From JAUIIK01 sp963745675 (lineage in GTDB: Bacteria; Chloroflexota; Chloroflexia; Thermomicrobiales; CFX8), in assembly GCA_963745675.1 (NCBI GenBank), contig CAVUYM010000031.1:76003-140002 (forward strand): DNA of 64,000 bases, read 5' to 3'. This document shows positions 9,537 to 18,895 of this stretch, one piece after another; position 1 is the stretch's first letter, and every line of letters starts with the position of its first letter. Made by a program: the position numbers and the translations under genes. The notes below the pieces were generated by a model. That model ran no database searches, was not told where the DNA came from, and saw only the letters and a list, made by a program, of their open reading frames with translations.

Positions 9537-11156
9537 TTGTTGAGCGCCATTCTGCACCGGCGAGGAATAACCAGTAGCGCCGAAGCCGCGCGCTTTCTCA
9601 ACCCGGATGAATTGCCGTTTGGGGATCCGTTCCTGCTGCCCGATATGCACCATGCTGTCTCAATGATCCGATCCGCAATAGAAACCGGTTCCAGCATCGC
9701 TATCTTTGGCGATTACGATGTGGATGGCATTAGTTCGACAGCAATGCTGACACGAGCGCTACGGAAGATGGGCGCGAATGTCACCCCGCGAATCCCCGAC
9801 CGTGTTGCAGAGGGCTATGGGCTAAATAGCGCCGCCGTCGAGCGCTTTGCAGACGATGGCTGCAAGCTCCTTATCACCGTTGACTGCGGATCAAGCAACG
9901 TCGCCGAAATCGACCTGGCCCTGTCACGAGGGCTACAAGTGATCGTCCTCGATCACCACCGCGTTCACCATGAACTTCCGGCGGAGGTCGCCTTCGTCTC
10001 GCCAAAGCGCGAGGGTAACGCGTACGTTGAAACAGAGTTGGCGGCTGCAGGAGTCGCCTTCACCCTCATTCGCGCGCTGCTTGGGGAAAACGAAGCGGAG
10101 ATGTACCTGCCCTACGCGGCATTGGCGACGGTGGCCGATGTCGTGCCCCTGCGGGGCGAGAACCGCACGATAGCGTCGCGTGGCATTGGCATGCTGCGCC
10201 GCTGGAGCTTGCCGGGTTTCAAAACCCTCTGCAAGATCGCCGGAATTGATCGACGCGAGATCGACGCATTCGATATCGGTTTCGTCGTTGGCCCGCGCAT
10301 CAACGCCGCTGGACGTATGGAGTCTGCCGACATCGCCCTCGACTGGTTCTTAGCCGACGATGTTGAGTCGTCGCTACCGCATTCTCTGAAGCTCGACCGC
10401 CTCAATCAGCAACGGCGAACAGATACGCGACAGGTCCAGGATGAAGCCGAACTGCAGTTACGGCTACAACGGGGTGGGACAGAGCAGCCGGCACTGGTTG
10501 TCGATGGACGCGAATGGAACCCGGGCGTCGTCGGGATTGTCGCCGGACGGCTGGCGGAGCGCCACAATCGCCCTGCTGTCGTGATTGCACGCGGCCCGCG
10601 CCTCAGTACAGGATCGGCACGGACGGCGGGCAAGGTCGATATCGTTGAAGCGATCCGCTCCTGCAGAGATTTGCTTGAACGCTTCGGCGGCCATACGGCA
10701 GCAGCCGGATTGACCCTTGAAACATCCAGGATCGAAGCCTTTCGCGACGCGCTTAGTAGCGCCGTCTACGACCAGCTCGGCGGCGAGATGCCGGTCGCGG
10801 AGATCTTTCTTGATGCTGAAGCTGAACACGCGGATCTCGAGCTATCGACGGTCGATCGACTGCAAGCCCTCGAACCCTGCGGCCACGACAACGACCGGCC
10901 GCTCCTGCTCGTACGCAGCCTCAAACCGGAGAATGTCAGGACGAGCAGAGACGGCAAACACTTGTTGTTCAACGTCATTGACAAAATGGGAAATAGACAC
11001 CAGGCGGCGTTTTTTCGTGCGGGCGAGAGGTGCGATGAGTTACTCACTTGTGGTATGATAGATATTGCAGCTGAACTAAAACGTAATAGCTGGAAGGGCC
11101 GGGTGAACCTCCAGTTGCAGCTGATCGACTTTCGCCCAGGAACTCCCGCACTGTAG
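9537..11156 (+). CDS. recJ: Single-stranded-DNA exonuclease RecJ
   Basis: RecJ degrades single-stranded DNA 5' to 3' in recombination and mismatch repair. The DHH-family motifs are all present: FGDYDVDGISSTAML, TVDCGSSN, VLDHHRVHHELP, PYAALATVADVVPL, and the DHHA1 glycine-rich GGHTAAAGLTLE. The C-terminal OB-type domain ends in NLQLQLIDFRPG. TTG 9537 is the first start inside the conserved part, but the same frame upstream to about 9445 reads like protein (LARTAKHWGRDEQAITEW). The true start may therefore lie near 9430-9470, possibly behind another single-base shift. Two hairpins follow the stop. Confidence 0.92.
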   Translation: MLSAILHRRGITSSAEAARFLNPDELPFGDPFLLPDMHHAVSMIRSAIETGSSIAIFGDYDVDGISSTAMLTRALRKMGANVTPRIPDRVAEGYGLNSAAVERFADDGCKLLITVDCGSSNVAEIDLALSRGLQVIVLDHHRVHHELPAEVAFVSPKREGNAYVETELAAAGVAFTLIRALLGENEAEMYLPYAALATVADVVPLRGENRTIASRGIGMLRRWSLPGFKTLCKIAGIDRREIDAFDIGFVVGPRINAAGRMESADIALDWFLADDVESSLPHSLKLDRLNQQRRTDTRQVQDEAELQLRLQRGGTEQPALVVDGREWNPGVVGIVAGRLAERHNRPAVVIARGPRLSTGSARTAGKVDIVEAIRSCRDLLERFGGHTAAAGLTLETSRIEAFRDALSSAVYDQLGGEMPVAEIFLDAEAEHADLELSTVDRLQALEPCGHDNDRPLLLVRSLKPENVRTSRDGKHLLFNVIDKMGNRHQAAFFRAGERCDELLTCGMIDIAAELKRNSWKGRVNLQLQLIDFRPGTPAL

Positions 11157-11166
11157 CGAGACGCGG

Positions 11167-11231
11167 GGCTGAGGCCTGCTCCTGACCACCAAATCGTTGC
11201 GGACGCCGGTGGTCGGGGGTAGGCTTCAGCC
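11167..11231. terminator. Long imperfect hairpin after recJ
   Basis: Arms of about 24 bases (11167-11190, starting GGCTGAGGCCTG, and 11208-11231, ending TAGGCTTCAGCC) pair with four mismatches around a 17-base loop that carries GACCACC/GGTGGTC at its base. It begins 11 bases after the recJ stop, so it probably ends that transcript. Its size is also compatible with a dispersed palindromic repeat. Confidence 0.6.
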
Positions 11232-11233
11232 TT

Positions 11234-11266
11234 TTCGTCAGTTGCGCCGGCTTTCAGCCTGACGAA
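11234..11266. terminator. Second hairpin after recJ
   Basis: Arms TTCGTCAG (11234-11241) and CTGACGAA (11259-11266) are perfectly complementary, with an inner GC-rich loop. It stands directly behind the larger hairpin at 11167-11231. The 237 bases from here to the next gene hold no further structure I can support. Confidence 0.5.
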
Positions 11267-11503
11267 CAATCACATTTCAATGGATGCTATCCTGATTTTG
11301 AGACTAGCTCCGCTGTAGTTTCGCACCTGCGTAACGTGGAAACTACCGAGGCAATACGCTAGGCATATCTGCTTTCCATCCAAGATCAATGAAATATCGA
11401 CTATCTTTTCAACAGCCGCGCCTGGGTGAATCACTCGCATGCAGCCAAGGCCGCTTCCTACGGTGATGCCCGCTCGACCAGTTCTGGAAATATGGAGGTT
11501 GTA

Positions 11504-12607
11504 ATGAGTGGCGAACGGATGCGATTTCGAGATCTGACGGGGCGCGGTATTGGACCACTACCGACAGGTCCATTGAACGGGATCACCGACGTAGCCGGGG
11601 TCGAGGTCGGCCAGACCACGGTCTGGCACGGAGAGCCTCCTGGCTCGCCCGGAACCGGTCCGGCAAGAACTGGCGTTACTGCGATTTGGCCGGGACATCG
11701 CGATATCTTCGAACGCCCGGTACCCGCCGGCACGCACGTGCTGGCCGGCACCGGTGAGATCATCTGCATGACCGAGATCGACGAGCTTGGCTTGCTCGCG
11801 TCGCCCATCCTCCTGACCAATTCGATGCAGATCGGAAGCGTCTACGATGCCACGGCTCGCTATCTGATGCAGGGCAACCCGGCAATCGGGCGAACGACCC
11901 ACGTCGTCATGCCTGTCGTTGGCGAATGTGACGATTCGTTCCTCAACGATTCGCGCGGCATGCACGTCCAACAAGAGCATGTCTGGGCGGCGCTGGACTC
12001 AGCCTCAGATGGCCCGGTGACTGAAGGGGTTGTTGGCGCGGGAACCGGGATGATCTGCATGGGATTCAAGGGCGGAATCGGGACTTCCTCCCGCGTCGTC
12101 GAGATCGGCGATGGCACCTATACCGTCGGCGTACTGGCACTGACGAACTACGGAACCCGACGCAGGATGACAGTCGCTGGACGGCTTGTTGGGCCTTCGT
12201 TTCCCGACCTCCGCCCGGAAATCGGTCCTGCGCCACCACCAGAAGGGCGACACGGCGAGGGCTCGTCGATTGTCGTGGCAGCGACCGACGCGCCGTTGAC
12301 CAGCCACCAGCTAGCACGGCTGGCAAAGCGCGCTGCGTTCGGTCTCGTGCGCGTTGGCTCGACTGGAGGCAACGGTTCCGGTGAGCTGGCGCTAGCCTTC
12401 TCGACCGCCTATACCGTCGATCAGATGCCACACTACAGCGTCGAACTGTTGAACACCTTTGTGACCGATGAGCTGTTCGAAGCCACAATCGACGCTTCGG
12501 AAGAGGCGATCATCAACAGCATGTGCATGGCAACGACGACAATCGGACGCGACGGCAACACCGTCCACGCTCTGCCGCTCGACCGGCTGGCTGATTTGCT
12601 CGCTTGA
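11504..12607 (+). CDS. P1-family (DmpA-type) aminopeptidase
   Basis: This 367-residue protein is a DmpA/BapA-type N-terminal-nucleophile hydrolase (peptidase family S58), cleaving N-terminal D- or L-amino acids or beta-peptides. It has the family start (MRFRDLTGRGIGPLPTG, ITDVAGVEVG) and the autoprocessing and nucleophile region STGGNGSGELALAFSTAY, where the precursor is cut before the catalytic Ser. ATG 11504 is preceded by TGGAGGTTGTA, which decides the start over an earlier in-frame ATG at 11426. It stands alone, followed by the operator-like site of the WYL regulator. Confidence 0.9.
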   Translation: MSGERMRFRDLTGRGIGPLPTGPLNGITDVAGVEVGQTTVWHGEPPGSPGTGPARTGVTAIWPGHRDIFERPVPAGTHVLAGTGEIICMTEIDELGLLASPILLTNSMQIGSVYDATARYLMQGNPAIGRTTHVVMPVVGECDDSFLNDSRGMHVQQEHVWAALDSASDGPVTEGVVGAGTGMICMGFKGGIGTSSRVVEIGDGTYTVGVLALTNYGTRRRMTVAGRLVGPSFPDLRPEIGPAPPPEGRHGEGSSIVVAATDAPLTSHQLARLAKRAAFGLVRVGSTGGNGSGELALAFSTAYTVDQMPHYSVELLNTFVTDELFEATIDASEEAIINSMCMATTTIGRDGNTVHALPLDRLADLLA

Positions 12608-12690
12608 TCGATTGCCACGCCGGGGCGTGGGTCACTGCTTCGCAGACGAGCGATGCGATGGGTCGCAGCTACGATTGCATGGCACGATTG

Positions 12691-12707
12691 ATGACATGAT
12701 CTGTCAT
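12691..12707. promoter_or_regulatory. Operator-like inverted repeat upstream of WYL regulator
   Basis: ATGACA (12691-12696) and TGTCAT (12702-12707) form a perfect inverted repeat around TGATC. It lies about 50 bases before the regulator start, the usual place for autoregulation by a winged-helix dimer. Confidence 0.45.
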
Positions 12708-12759
12708 GATTGACTGACAAGATAGAGGCATAGCAGCATGTTCACGATTGGAAACTCGC

Positions 12760-13731
12760 GTGCGCGCCGACCGGCTCTTGTCGATCCTCTTGATGCTTCA
12801 GACACATCGCCGCATGACGACCAGCGAGCTCGCAGAGCGTATGGAGGTTTCTCCACGCACGATCCATCGCGATATGGATGCCTTGAGCGGGTCTGGCGTC
12901 CCGGTTGTCGGCAAGCCGGGGCACGGCGGCGGCTGGGAACTGCTCGAACCGTATCGGACCGATTTGACCGGGCTAACACTGCTGGAAAGTCAGACGATGT
13001 TTCTGGACGCTCTCCCGCAACCCCTTTCAGCCCTGGGGATGGACCAGGCGGCTCGTTCAGCACGCATCAAGCTCCTGGCAGCGCTCTCGCACGATGCCCA
13101 GGCGACAGTCGAACAGGCGCGTCAGCGTCTCTATATCGATCCAACCGGCTGGCGTGGTCATATGGCAGCCGCACCCGAGCATCTATCCACACTTCAAGAT
13201 GCGGTCTGGATGGATCGCATGATTCAGATCACTTACCGGCGAGCAGACGGGCAGGTCGTTGAGCGCATCGTCAGTCCACTCGGGCTCGTGGCAAAGGGGC
13301 AAACCTGGTATCTGGTTGGCGCCGTTGATGATGGTTTTCGGACCTACCGCATCTCGCGCGTCGTCGATGCTCAGATTGAGGAGGAACCAGTTAAGCGGCC
13401 GGCAGACTTTGACCTACGTTCGTACTGGGAGCAGTCGACCAGCGACTTCCAGACAGCACTGCCGAGTTTTGAAGCGACTGCGCGGGTATCGAAAGACTTA
13501 CTCAACCGACTGCGATTTGGGCTTGGATTTGCGCGCACGAAGCATATTGGCGAAACGTGCATCGATGGTTGGACGCCGGTACGCATCGACTTTGGCATTG
13601 AAGACGAAGCGCTTGGATTCGTTCTGCGATTCGGCGGGGATATCCAAAGCATCGAGCCGGACTATCTCATCGAGGGGGCGCTGGCTAGAGCGAAGCTGCT
13701 AATCGAGCGCTTTGGGAAGGTCGACCGCTAA
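12760..13731 (+). CDS. YafY-type HTH/WYL-domain transcriptional regulator
   Basis: The protein begins with a DeoR-like HTH_11 domain (RADRLLSILLMLQ, TTSELAERMEVSPRTIHRDMDAL, then the wing GKPGHGGGWELL). It continues into a WYL ligand-binding domain (ITYRRADGQVVERIVSPLGLV, WYLVGAVDDGFRTYRISRVV). Such proteins sense nucleic acid or nucleotide ligands and often regulate themselves. GTG 12760 gives the family-typical start (M)RADRLL; TTG 12748 is an alternative. The ATG at 12738 is in another frame. An inverted repeat lies upstream. Length about 323 residues is normal. Target genes are unknown. Confidence 0.87.
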   Translation: MRADRLLSILLMLQTHRRMTTSELAERMEVSPRTIHRDMDALSGSGVPVVGKPGHGGGWELLEPYRTDLTGLTLLESQTMFLDALPQPLSALGMDQAARSARIKLLAALSHDAQATVEQARQRLYIDPTGWRGHMAAAPEHLSTLQDAVWMDRMIQITYRRADGQVVERIVSPLGLVAKGQTWYLVGAVDDGFRTYRISRVVDAQIEEEPVKRPADFDLRSYWEQSTSDFQTALPSFEATARVSKDLLNRLRFGLGFARTKHIGETCIDGWTPVRIDFGIEDEALGFVLRFGGDIQSIEPDYLIEGALARAKLLIERFGKVDR

Positions 13732-13831
13732 CAAGCTAGGCAGACTGTCGAAAATACTGACTGCCGAAGAGGGAAAGTTCTGGGAATTGCGTAGGGACGA
13801 AGCGTATCTCACCCGGCCACGAGTGCGCGTA

Positions 13832-13864
13832 CGTTCACGGGGGAACACAAGGTTCACCCCTACG
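13832..13864. repeat. Small dispersed-type palindrome
   Basis: GGGGAAC and GTTCACCCC surround ACAAG, giving a short stem in the gap between two convergent genes. The wording resembles a common bacterial intergenic repeat (GGGGAACACAAGGTTC), but there is only one copy in this window. Confidence 0.3.
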
Positions 13865-13929
13865 AAGACCGGGAGAAAGAGTCACCGATCAACCCCCAAT
13901 GTTTTCAGAATACGGTGTAAGTTCAGATG

Positions 13930-15210
13930 CTACTTCTTCTTGCTCTTGCGCTGAATGCCGTGCGGCGGTCGGGGCAGCCGCGGCATATGCTCTTCGACCC
14001 AGCGCGCAACCCGCAGAAGAGCGACATCGCCTTGCGGATGTGTGCCAACCAACTGTATGCCCAACGGCATGTAGTCGGGGTTGAAGCCAATCGGCAATGT
14101 GATCGAAGGCAAGCCAAGTAATGTTGCGATCGCCTGCAGACTGTGATTTCCGGTTGTGCTCAAGTCTGGCGCAGCGCTGGCGCTGGTCGGAATCGCGATC
14201 GCGTCAAATGCAGACCAGAGATCGATGATTTGCTGGCGAACCTGTGCCCGCATCTGTTGTGCGCGAACGTAGATATCTGCCGGTATAGCCATCCCGGTTT
14301 CGACCATTGAGCGTACACGTGGAGCATAGTTGTCAGGGTAGGCGAAGATCAGATCGCTATGCGCCGAAGCGCCCTCGGCCCGAGAAATGACCGTGTGGAT
14401 GGCGATGAGGTTATCAAACGACACCGGAGCGACGGTGTGCCGGATAACCGCCCCCTCTTTCGCCAGCGCTTCGATCGCGTCGATCACTCCAGCTCGCATG
14501 CGTTCTTCTGCATGCGCCAACGCATCTGCCCAGATAGCGAGCCGGGGAGGACCGATCGGCTCACACTGACCGCTACGGGGCAATTCCGGTCTGGCCAAAA
14601 CATCGTAGACACCCGCGGCAGAGACGACGGTGCGCGCATGAATGCCGATAGTGTCGAGGGTCGTTGCATATGGGATCACGCCGCTGGTTGAGGTCCAACC
14701 GAAACCCGGCTTGAATCCGACGATACCGCAGTAAGCCGAAGGCCGCAGTACCGAGCCGCCGGTTTGGGTTCCGAGCGCGACATCGACGTGGTGAGCGGAG
14801 ACGGAAGCCGCCGAACCGGCGCTGGAACCGCCTGGAGTGCGTTCGAGATGCCAGGGATTCTTCGTCTTCGATGGATCGGATACCGCGAACTGGGTCGTCA
14901 CCGTTTTTCCGATGATGATCGCGCCAGCTCGCCGGAGTACGTTGACGACGGGTGCATCGCGTTCGGCGATGCGCTCGGCAAAGGGTTCAAAGCCAGCGAC
15001 GGTAGGATATCCGCGCACGTCGATGATGTCCTTTATGCCGACGGTGATCCCGGCCAGTGGCATATCGTCGCCAACCTCCAGGCGTTCATCGACAAGTGCC
15101 GCCTGTTGCAGGACTGCTTCTTTGTCGATAGAGACCCAGGCTTCGATATCTTCGTCGGTATCTTGAATTTCCTTCAGCAACTCCGGAATGTGCTCGGCGA
15201 TATTCCCCAC
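13930..15210 (-). CDS. Amidase-signature family enzyme
   Basis: This 426-residue protein is an amidase-signature hydrolase using a Ser-cisSer-Lys triad. The Lys lies in ITVGIKDIIDVRG, the cis-Ser in the block TPGGSSAGSAASVS, and the nucleophile in LGTQTGGSVLRPSA. It resembles the AtzF/GatA-like hydrolases acting on small amides such as allophanate. It starts at GTG 15210, whose G is the last base of the upstream stop codon TAG, so its translation is coupled to the preceding 61-residue protein. With ppk further upstream it forms a three-gene run. The substrate is not resolved; it may serve nitrogen scavenging. Confidence 0.9.
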   Translation of the reverse strand: MGNIAEHIPELLKEIQDTDEDIEAWVSIDKEAVLQQAALVDERLEVGDDMPLAGITVGIKDIIDVRGYPTVAGFEPFAERIAERDAPVVNVLRRAGAIIIGKTVTTQFAVSDPSKTKNPWHLERTPGGSSAGSAASVSAHHVDVALGTQTGGSVLRPSAYCGIVGFKPGFGWTSTSGVIPYATTLDTIGIHARTVVSAAGVYDVLARPELPRSGQCEPIGPPRLAIWADALAHAEERMRAGVIDAIEALAKEGAVIRHTVAPVSFDNLIAIHTVISRAEGASAHSDLIFAYPDNYAPRVRSMVETGMAIPADIYVRAQQMRAQVRQQIIDLWSAFDAIAIPTSASAAPDLSTTGNHSLQAIATLLGLPSITLPIGFNPDYMPLGIQLVGTHPQGDVALLRVARWVEEHMPRLPRPPHGIQRKSKKK

Positions 15211-15395
15211 TAGGTACTCGTCTCGGGCCTGAGTGACGCAAGCTCGTCTATTTTCAAACGCTTAACCCGGTCGATCGCGCTGGTAACCGCCTCGATCTCG
15301 TCACGATTCGCGATTGCGCGCTCTTCTCCAAACAACAGCGTCGTGCGTAGCACAATCTGCCAGCGGACACCGTCGTTCTCGTCTTTTGCGCTCAT
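15210..15395 (-). CDS. Small protein coupled to amidase, unknown function
   Basis: A 61-residue, charged, soluble protein with a C-terminal predicted helix (DEIEAVTSAIDRVKRLKIDEL). ATG 15395 is preceded by GAGAGGTTAGC and begins 6 bases after the ppk stop. Its TAG stop overlaps the amidase GTG by one base, a tight TAGTG junction that supports real translation. I do not recognise a family. Small proteins preceding amidase-signature enzymes (AtzG-like) are known partners of some amidases, but the sequence here does not obviously match them. Confidence 0.6.
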   Translation of the reverse strand: MSAKDENDGVRWQIVLRTTLLFGEERAIANRDEIEAVTSAIDRVKRLKIDELASLRPETST

Positions 15396-15400
15396 GATCG

Positions 15401-17590
15401 CTAACCTCTCGGAAATGCAGGGACGGCTCGTCGGAGCGCATCGGGCACCGACGGACCGGGCAAGCTCTGCGCGTCATAACCACTCTCACCGGGCGCCGGC
15501 TCTACCAATTCATAGAGACCGTCTGCATTCAGCTCATACGCATTGACTGTTGATTGCAGCTGATAGAGCATGATGTCGTCGCGGACATAGGCGAGCAACG
15601 CGGGGTCTTCGATTGGATACATCACCTCGACCCGATAGTTCAGATTGCGCGGCATGATGTCGGCACTACCGGCCATCACATATTCACCGCCACCCTCAGC
15701 GCCGTGAGCAAAGTAATAGGCGCGCACATGTTCGAGAAATCTTCCGAGGGTACTGACAACCCGGATGTTCTCACTGACGCCCGGGATGCCCGGACGCAGG
15801 GAGCAGAAACCCCGGACCAACAGGTCGATCTGCACACCAGCTTGCGACGCCTTATACAATTCTTGGATCATCGGAACGTCAATCAGTTGATTCATCTTCA
15901 TTAAGATGCGACCCTCGGAGCCATGTTTGGCTTCGTTGCGCACGAGATCCGTCAGCCTGTCACGCAGATTAACCGGCGCAACCAGCAACTTGCGATAATC
16001 ATGTTGCTCCGAATAGCCGGTCAGAAAATTGAAGACATCAGAGACATCGGCAGCTATATCCTCATCGCAGGTCATGAAGCTCAGATCGGTATAAAGACGA
16101 GCGGTGACGGCATTGTAATTGCCAGTACCGAGGTGCACGTAGCGCCGAAGTTTGCCTGCCTCGCGCCGCACCACAAGCGTTACTTTGCAATGCGTTTTCA
16201 TGCCAAACGAGACGCCATAGGCAACGTGTACACCGGCGCTCTCTAGCGCGCGCGCCCAGCGGATGTTGCTCTCTTCGTCAAAGCGCGCTTTGAGCTCAAC
16301 CAGGACTGCAACCTGCTTCTCATCGTCTCTCGCTTCGAGCAGCGCATCGACGATCGGTGATGCACTCCCGATGCGGTAGAGTGTCTGCTTGATCGCGACG
16401 ACATCAGGATCGCTCGAAGCCTGACGCACCAGGTCGATTACGGGCGTAAATGAGTCATATGGATGGTGCAACAGGATGTCACGCCGCTGAAGCACATCGA
16501 ATATCGAACTGGATTCCTGATACCACTGCGGTATGCGCGGAGTGAAACTCGGGAACTTCAGGTCGGGCCGATCGATACCAGTTATCTCCATCAAATCAGC
16601 CAGACCGAGCGGTCTATCCATGATATAGGTATCGGTGGCAGAGACATCAAGCTGTGCCAAGAGCCAATCGCGCCACTCTTCCGGCATGGCAGGCTCCACG
16701 GTCAAGCGCACCACAAACCCAAAGAGCCGCTGTTCCAACTCGGCTTCGACCGCCTGCATGATCGTTTCGGCGGTGCTATCGCGCAGCTCGTAGTCGGCGT
16801 CACGCGTTAGTCGGAACATATAGACGCTCTTGATCTCCTTACCAAGGAAGAGCGCGTCCAGGTTGGCTTCAATGACCTCTTCAACCAGAACGAAGCGAAA
16901 ATGCTCGACCCCGTTTGCTCCCGGCTCACTCGACGGCACCTCGACGAAACGAGGGATAATCGGCGGAATCTTCAAGCGGGCGACGTGTTCGCCGAGCTCG
17001 TCCTGAAGAACGATGAGCATATTCAAGCTGAGGCTGGAGATATGCGGGAATGGACGTGCTTCGTCAACCGCTTGCGGCGTCAATACTGGATAGATTTCGC
17101 GCTCGAATAGCGCCCGGAGTGCTGTCCTGCCCTGGTCGTCAATTGACGTATATGGCACGAACTCAATGCCGGCCTCAGCGAGCATTGGCCGAATCTCCTG
17201 GTGCCACACCTCGCGCTGCTTGGCAGTGATTTCCGCTACGGTCTGGCGTATTTCGGCCAGCACCCGACTGACTGACAGGCCATCGGCACCTGGTTGACTC
17301 GTCCCCGTCATCCGTTGCTCGATCAAACCCGCAACCCGGACCATGAAGAATTCATCAAGGTTTGACGAAACGATCGCCAGAAATTTGATGCGCTCCAGCA
17401 ATGGCATATCAGGGCGCAAACCGAGGTCGAGGACCCGGCGCTGGAATTGAAGCAAGCTCAATTCGCGATTCATATACAGGTTTGGTGACTCCAGGTCGAC
17501 CGGTTCCTGGGATAATGTTGCTGCTGGAGCGAGATCCTCAACGGTGGCCGCAGCTGCTCCTTGATCGCCGGGTGACGGTATCTCAGCCAC
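15401..17590 (-). CDS. ppk: Polyphosphate kinase 1
   Basis: PPK1 makes inorganic polyphosphate from ATP reversibly. Visible are the N-terminal YMNRELSLLQFQRRV and VSSNLDEFFMVRVAGL, the catalytic histidine in SFGMKTHCKVTL, the second conserved His in YVHLGTGNYN, and the C-terminal phospholipase-D-like domain (ILMKMNQLIDVPMI, RVEVMYPI). GTG 17590 is chosen because TAAGGAGCGCAATC precedes it with ideal spacing. The longer frame reaching 17812 adds a Cys-rich, family-atypical leader. Length 729 residues is normal. It is divergent from the CHAD/CYTH operon, whose products bind or hydrolyse polyphosphate-like substrates. Confidence 0.95.
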   Translation of the reverse strand: MAEIPSPGDQGAAAATVEDLAPAATLSQEPVDLESPNLYMNRELSLLQFQRRVLDLGLRPDMPLLERIKFLAIVSSNLDEFFMVRVAGLIEQRMTGTSQPGADGLSVSRVLAEIRQTVAEITAKQREVWHQEIRPMLAEAGIEFVPYTSIDDQGRTALRALFEREIYPVLTPQAVDEARPFPHISSLSLNMLIVLQDELGEHVARLKIPPIIPRFVEVPSSEPGANGVEHFRFVLVEEVIEANLDALFLGKEIKSVYMFRLTRDADYELRDSTAETIMQAVEAELEQRLFGFVVRLTVEPAMPEEWRDWLLAQLDVSATDTYIMDRPLGLADLMEITGIDRPDLKFPSFTPRIPQWYQESSSIFDVLQRRDILLHHPYDSFTPVIDLVRQASSDPDVVAIKQTLYRIGSASPIVDALLEARDDEKQVAVLVELKARFDEESNIRWARALESAGVHVAYGVSFGMKTHCKVTLVVRREAGKLRRYVHLGTGNYNAVTARLYTDLSFMTCDEDIAADVSDVFNFLTGYSEQHDYRKLLVAPVNLRDRLTDLVRNEAKHGSEGRILMKMNQLIDVPMIQELYKASQAGVQIDLLVRGFCSLRPGIPGVSENIRVVSTLGRFLEHVRAYYFAHGAEGGGEYVMAGSADIMPRNLNYRVEVMYPIEDPALLAYVRDDIMLYQLQSTVNAYELNADGLYELVEPAPGESGYDAQSLPGPSVPDALRRAVPAFPRG

Positions 17591-17751
17591 GATTGCGCTC
17601 CTTAAATCTGAGACGAAAGCGGGAATATCTTTGAATGCTAGCGATCTCTCGCGTGTGTAGCAATAGCAGAATGGGTGGTTTGCCAGACAGTCACTGAACG
17701 GACACGTCTGGTAGGCTATGCAAAGGGGAAATAGTGGTGATAGGAGAGCGG

Positions 17752-18231
17752 ATGGAACAGGCTTTAAACGCCGCTGATGCACCTCATGCCGAGCAGAATT
17801 ATGCACAGGCAATGGGAAGGCTGATCGAAGAGCGTTTCGACATGATGATGTCTTACTGTGACGGCACCGTCGACGGCGCTGACCCTGAAGATCTTCATCA
17901 GATGCGGGTTTGGTCGCGCCGGCTGCGAGCGGCTATGGACGTTTCGACGGACTGCTTCCCACACCGTTACAAGTTTTTTCACCGGCGCGTAAAACAACTC
18001 ACTGATGTACTCGGTGGCGTGCGCGATTTTGACGTGATGATCGAAGAGTTGAGCAGCTATCGCGACGGACGTCCCGACGATGAGCGACCCGCCATCAATG
18101 ACATGATCCGCGACCTGCGCAGCCGCCGTGAAAAAGCGCGCACAGACCTTCTCGAATTCTTTGCACAGATCGAAATGGAACGCTTCGACGTGCGCTTTCG
18201 GGGCTTCATAGCGGAGCACACCTATGGCTAA
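17752..18231 (+). CDS. CHAD-domain protein, N-terminal half
   Basis: This 159-residue helical protein contains the first four-helix half of a CHAD domain, a histidine-rich fold that binds polyphosphate. The conserved helix reads EDLHQMRVWSRRLRAAMDV and is followed by QLTDVLGGVRDFDVMIEEL. ATG 17752 follows AGGAGAGCGG; GTG 17734 and 17737 are alternatives. It ends by overlapping the next gene by 8 bases. A usual CHAD protein has both halves in one chain, so this gene and the next are a split CHAD, or one gene broken near 18225. It is divergent from ppk. Confidence 0.85.
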   Translation: MEQALNAADAPHAEQNYAQAMGRLIEERFDMMMSYCDGTVDGADPEDLHQMRVWSRRLRAAMDVSTDCFPHRYKFFHRRVKQLTDVLGGVRDFDVMIEELSSYRDGRPDDERPAINDMIRDLRSRREKARTDLLEFFAQIEMERFDVRFRGFIAEHTYG

Positions 18232-18895
18232 AGCAACAAAAGTCAAAGGTCTCGGGAAGAAGGCTCCGGCGTCCGAGAATGCCGCCAAGATCATCTCCGT
18301 CCGGCTCGACGATTTGTATCGCTATGCACCCTATGTCGAAGACCCGAAGAACATTGAAGAGATTCACAACATGCGCATTGCCGCCAAACGGCTGCGCTAT
18401 ACCCTTGAGATGTTCGACTTTGCCTACCCGGACGACCTCAAAGGTCTCATTTCCGAAGTTAAGAAGATTCAATCGACGATCGGCGATATGCGTGACGCCG
18501 ATATCATGGTCGAAACCGTCCTCGATTTGCTCGAAGATCGGGCGCAGACCCGTGCCAGGCGGCTGCGAGACATTGCGACGTCTTCGGAGCGCGGCACAAT
18601 CGCCCAACGCAAGCAGCGCATCGGCGAAGCACTGGCAGCGCCGACAGTCCAGCGCGACGACATCTCCTACTACACGCTCGTCGCGCATAAGGCCGACGTC
18701 AGCAAAGGGTCTTACCAGAAATTCCTCGTCGCCTGGGCGGGCATGCAGGAGAGTGATTTTTACGGCCGCTTGCGGCGGATGATCGGCATAGACCCGCCGG
18801 AAGAGGAGCCCGTAGAAGAGCACGATGAAATTCTGATCGAAGAGCATATTCCGATGGATGAATCAATCGATATCGCCCTGGAGCCAGCAGAGTGA
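18224..18895 (+). CDS. CHAD-domain protein, C-terminal half
   Basis: This 223-residue protein starts with a basic leader (MAKATKVKGLGKK). It continues into the second CHAD half with the matching helix IEEIHNMRIAAKRLRYTLEMF and EVKKIQSTIGDMRDADIMVE. The acidic tail (PPEEEPVEEHDE) is unusual. ATG 18224 lies inside the previous stop region (ATGGCTAA) and has GCGGAG 7 bases upstream, so independent initiation is plausible. Its own end overlaps the next GTG (GTGA). With the first half it probably forms a complete polyphosphate-binding domain as a heterodimer. Confidence 0.85.
   Translation: MAKATKVKGLGKKAPASENAAKIISVRLDDLYRYAPYVEDPKNIEEIHNMRIAAKRLRYTLEMFDFAYPDDLKGLISEVKKIQSTIGDMRDADIMVETVLDLLEDRAQTRARRLRDIATSSERGTIAQRKQRIGEALAAPTVQRDDISYYTLVAHKADVSKGSYQKFLVAWAGMQESDFYGRLRRMIGIDPPEEEPVEEHDEILIEEHIPMDESIDIALEPAE

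Noticed and set aside
17591..17812. N-terminal extension of ppk
   Set aside because: Cys-rich and unlike PPK; GTG 17590 has an ideal ribosome-binding site.
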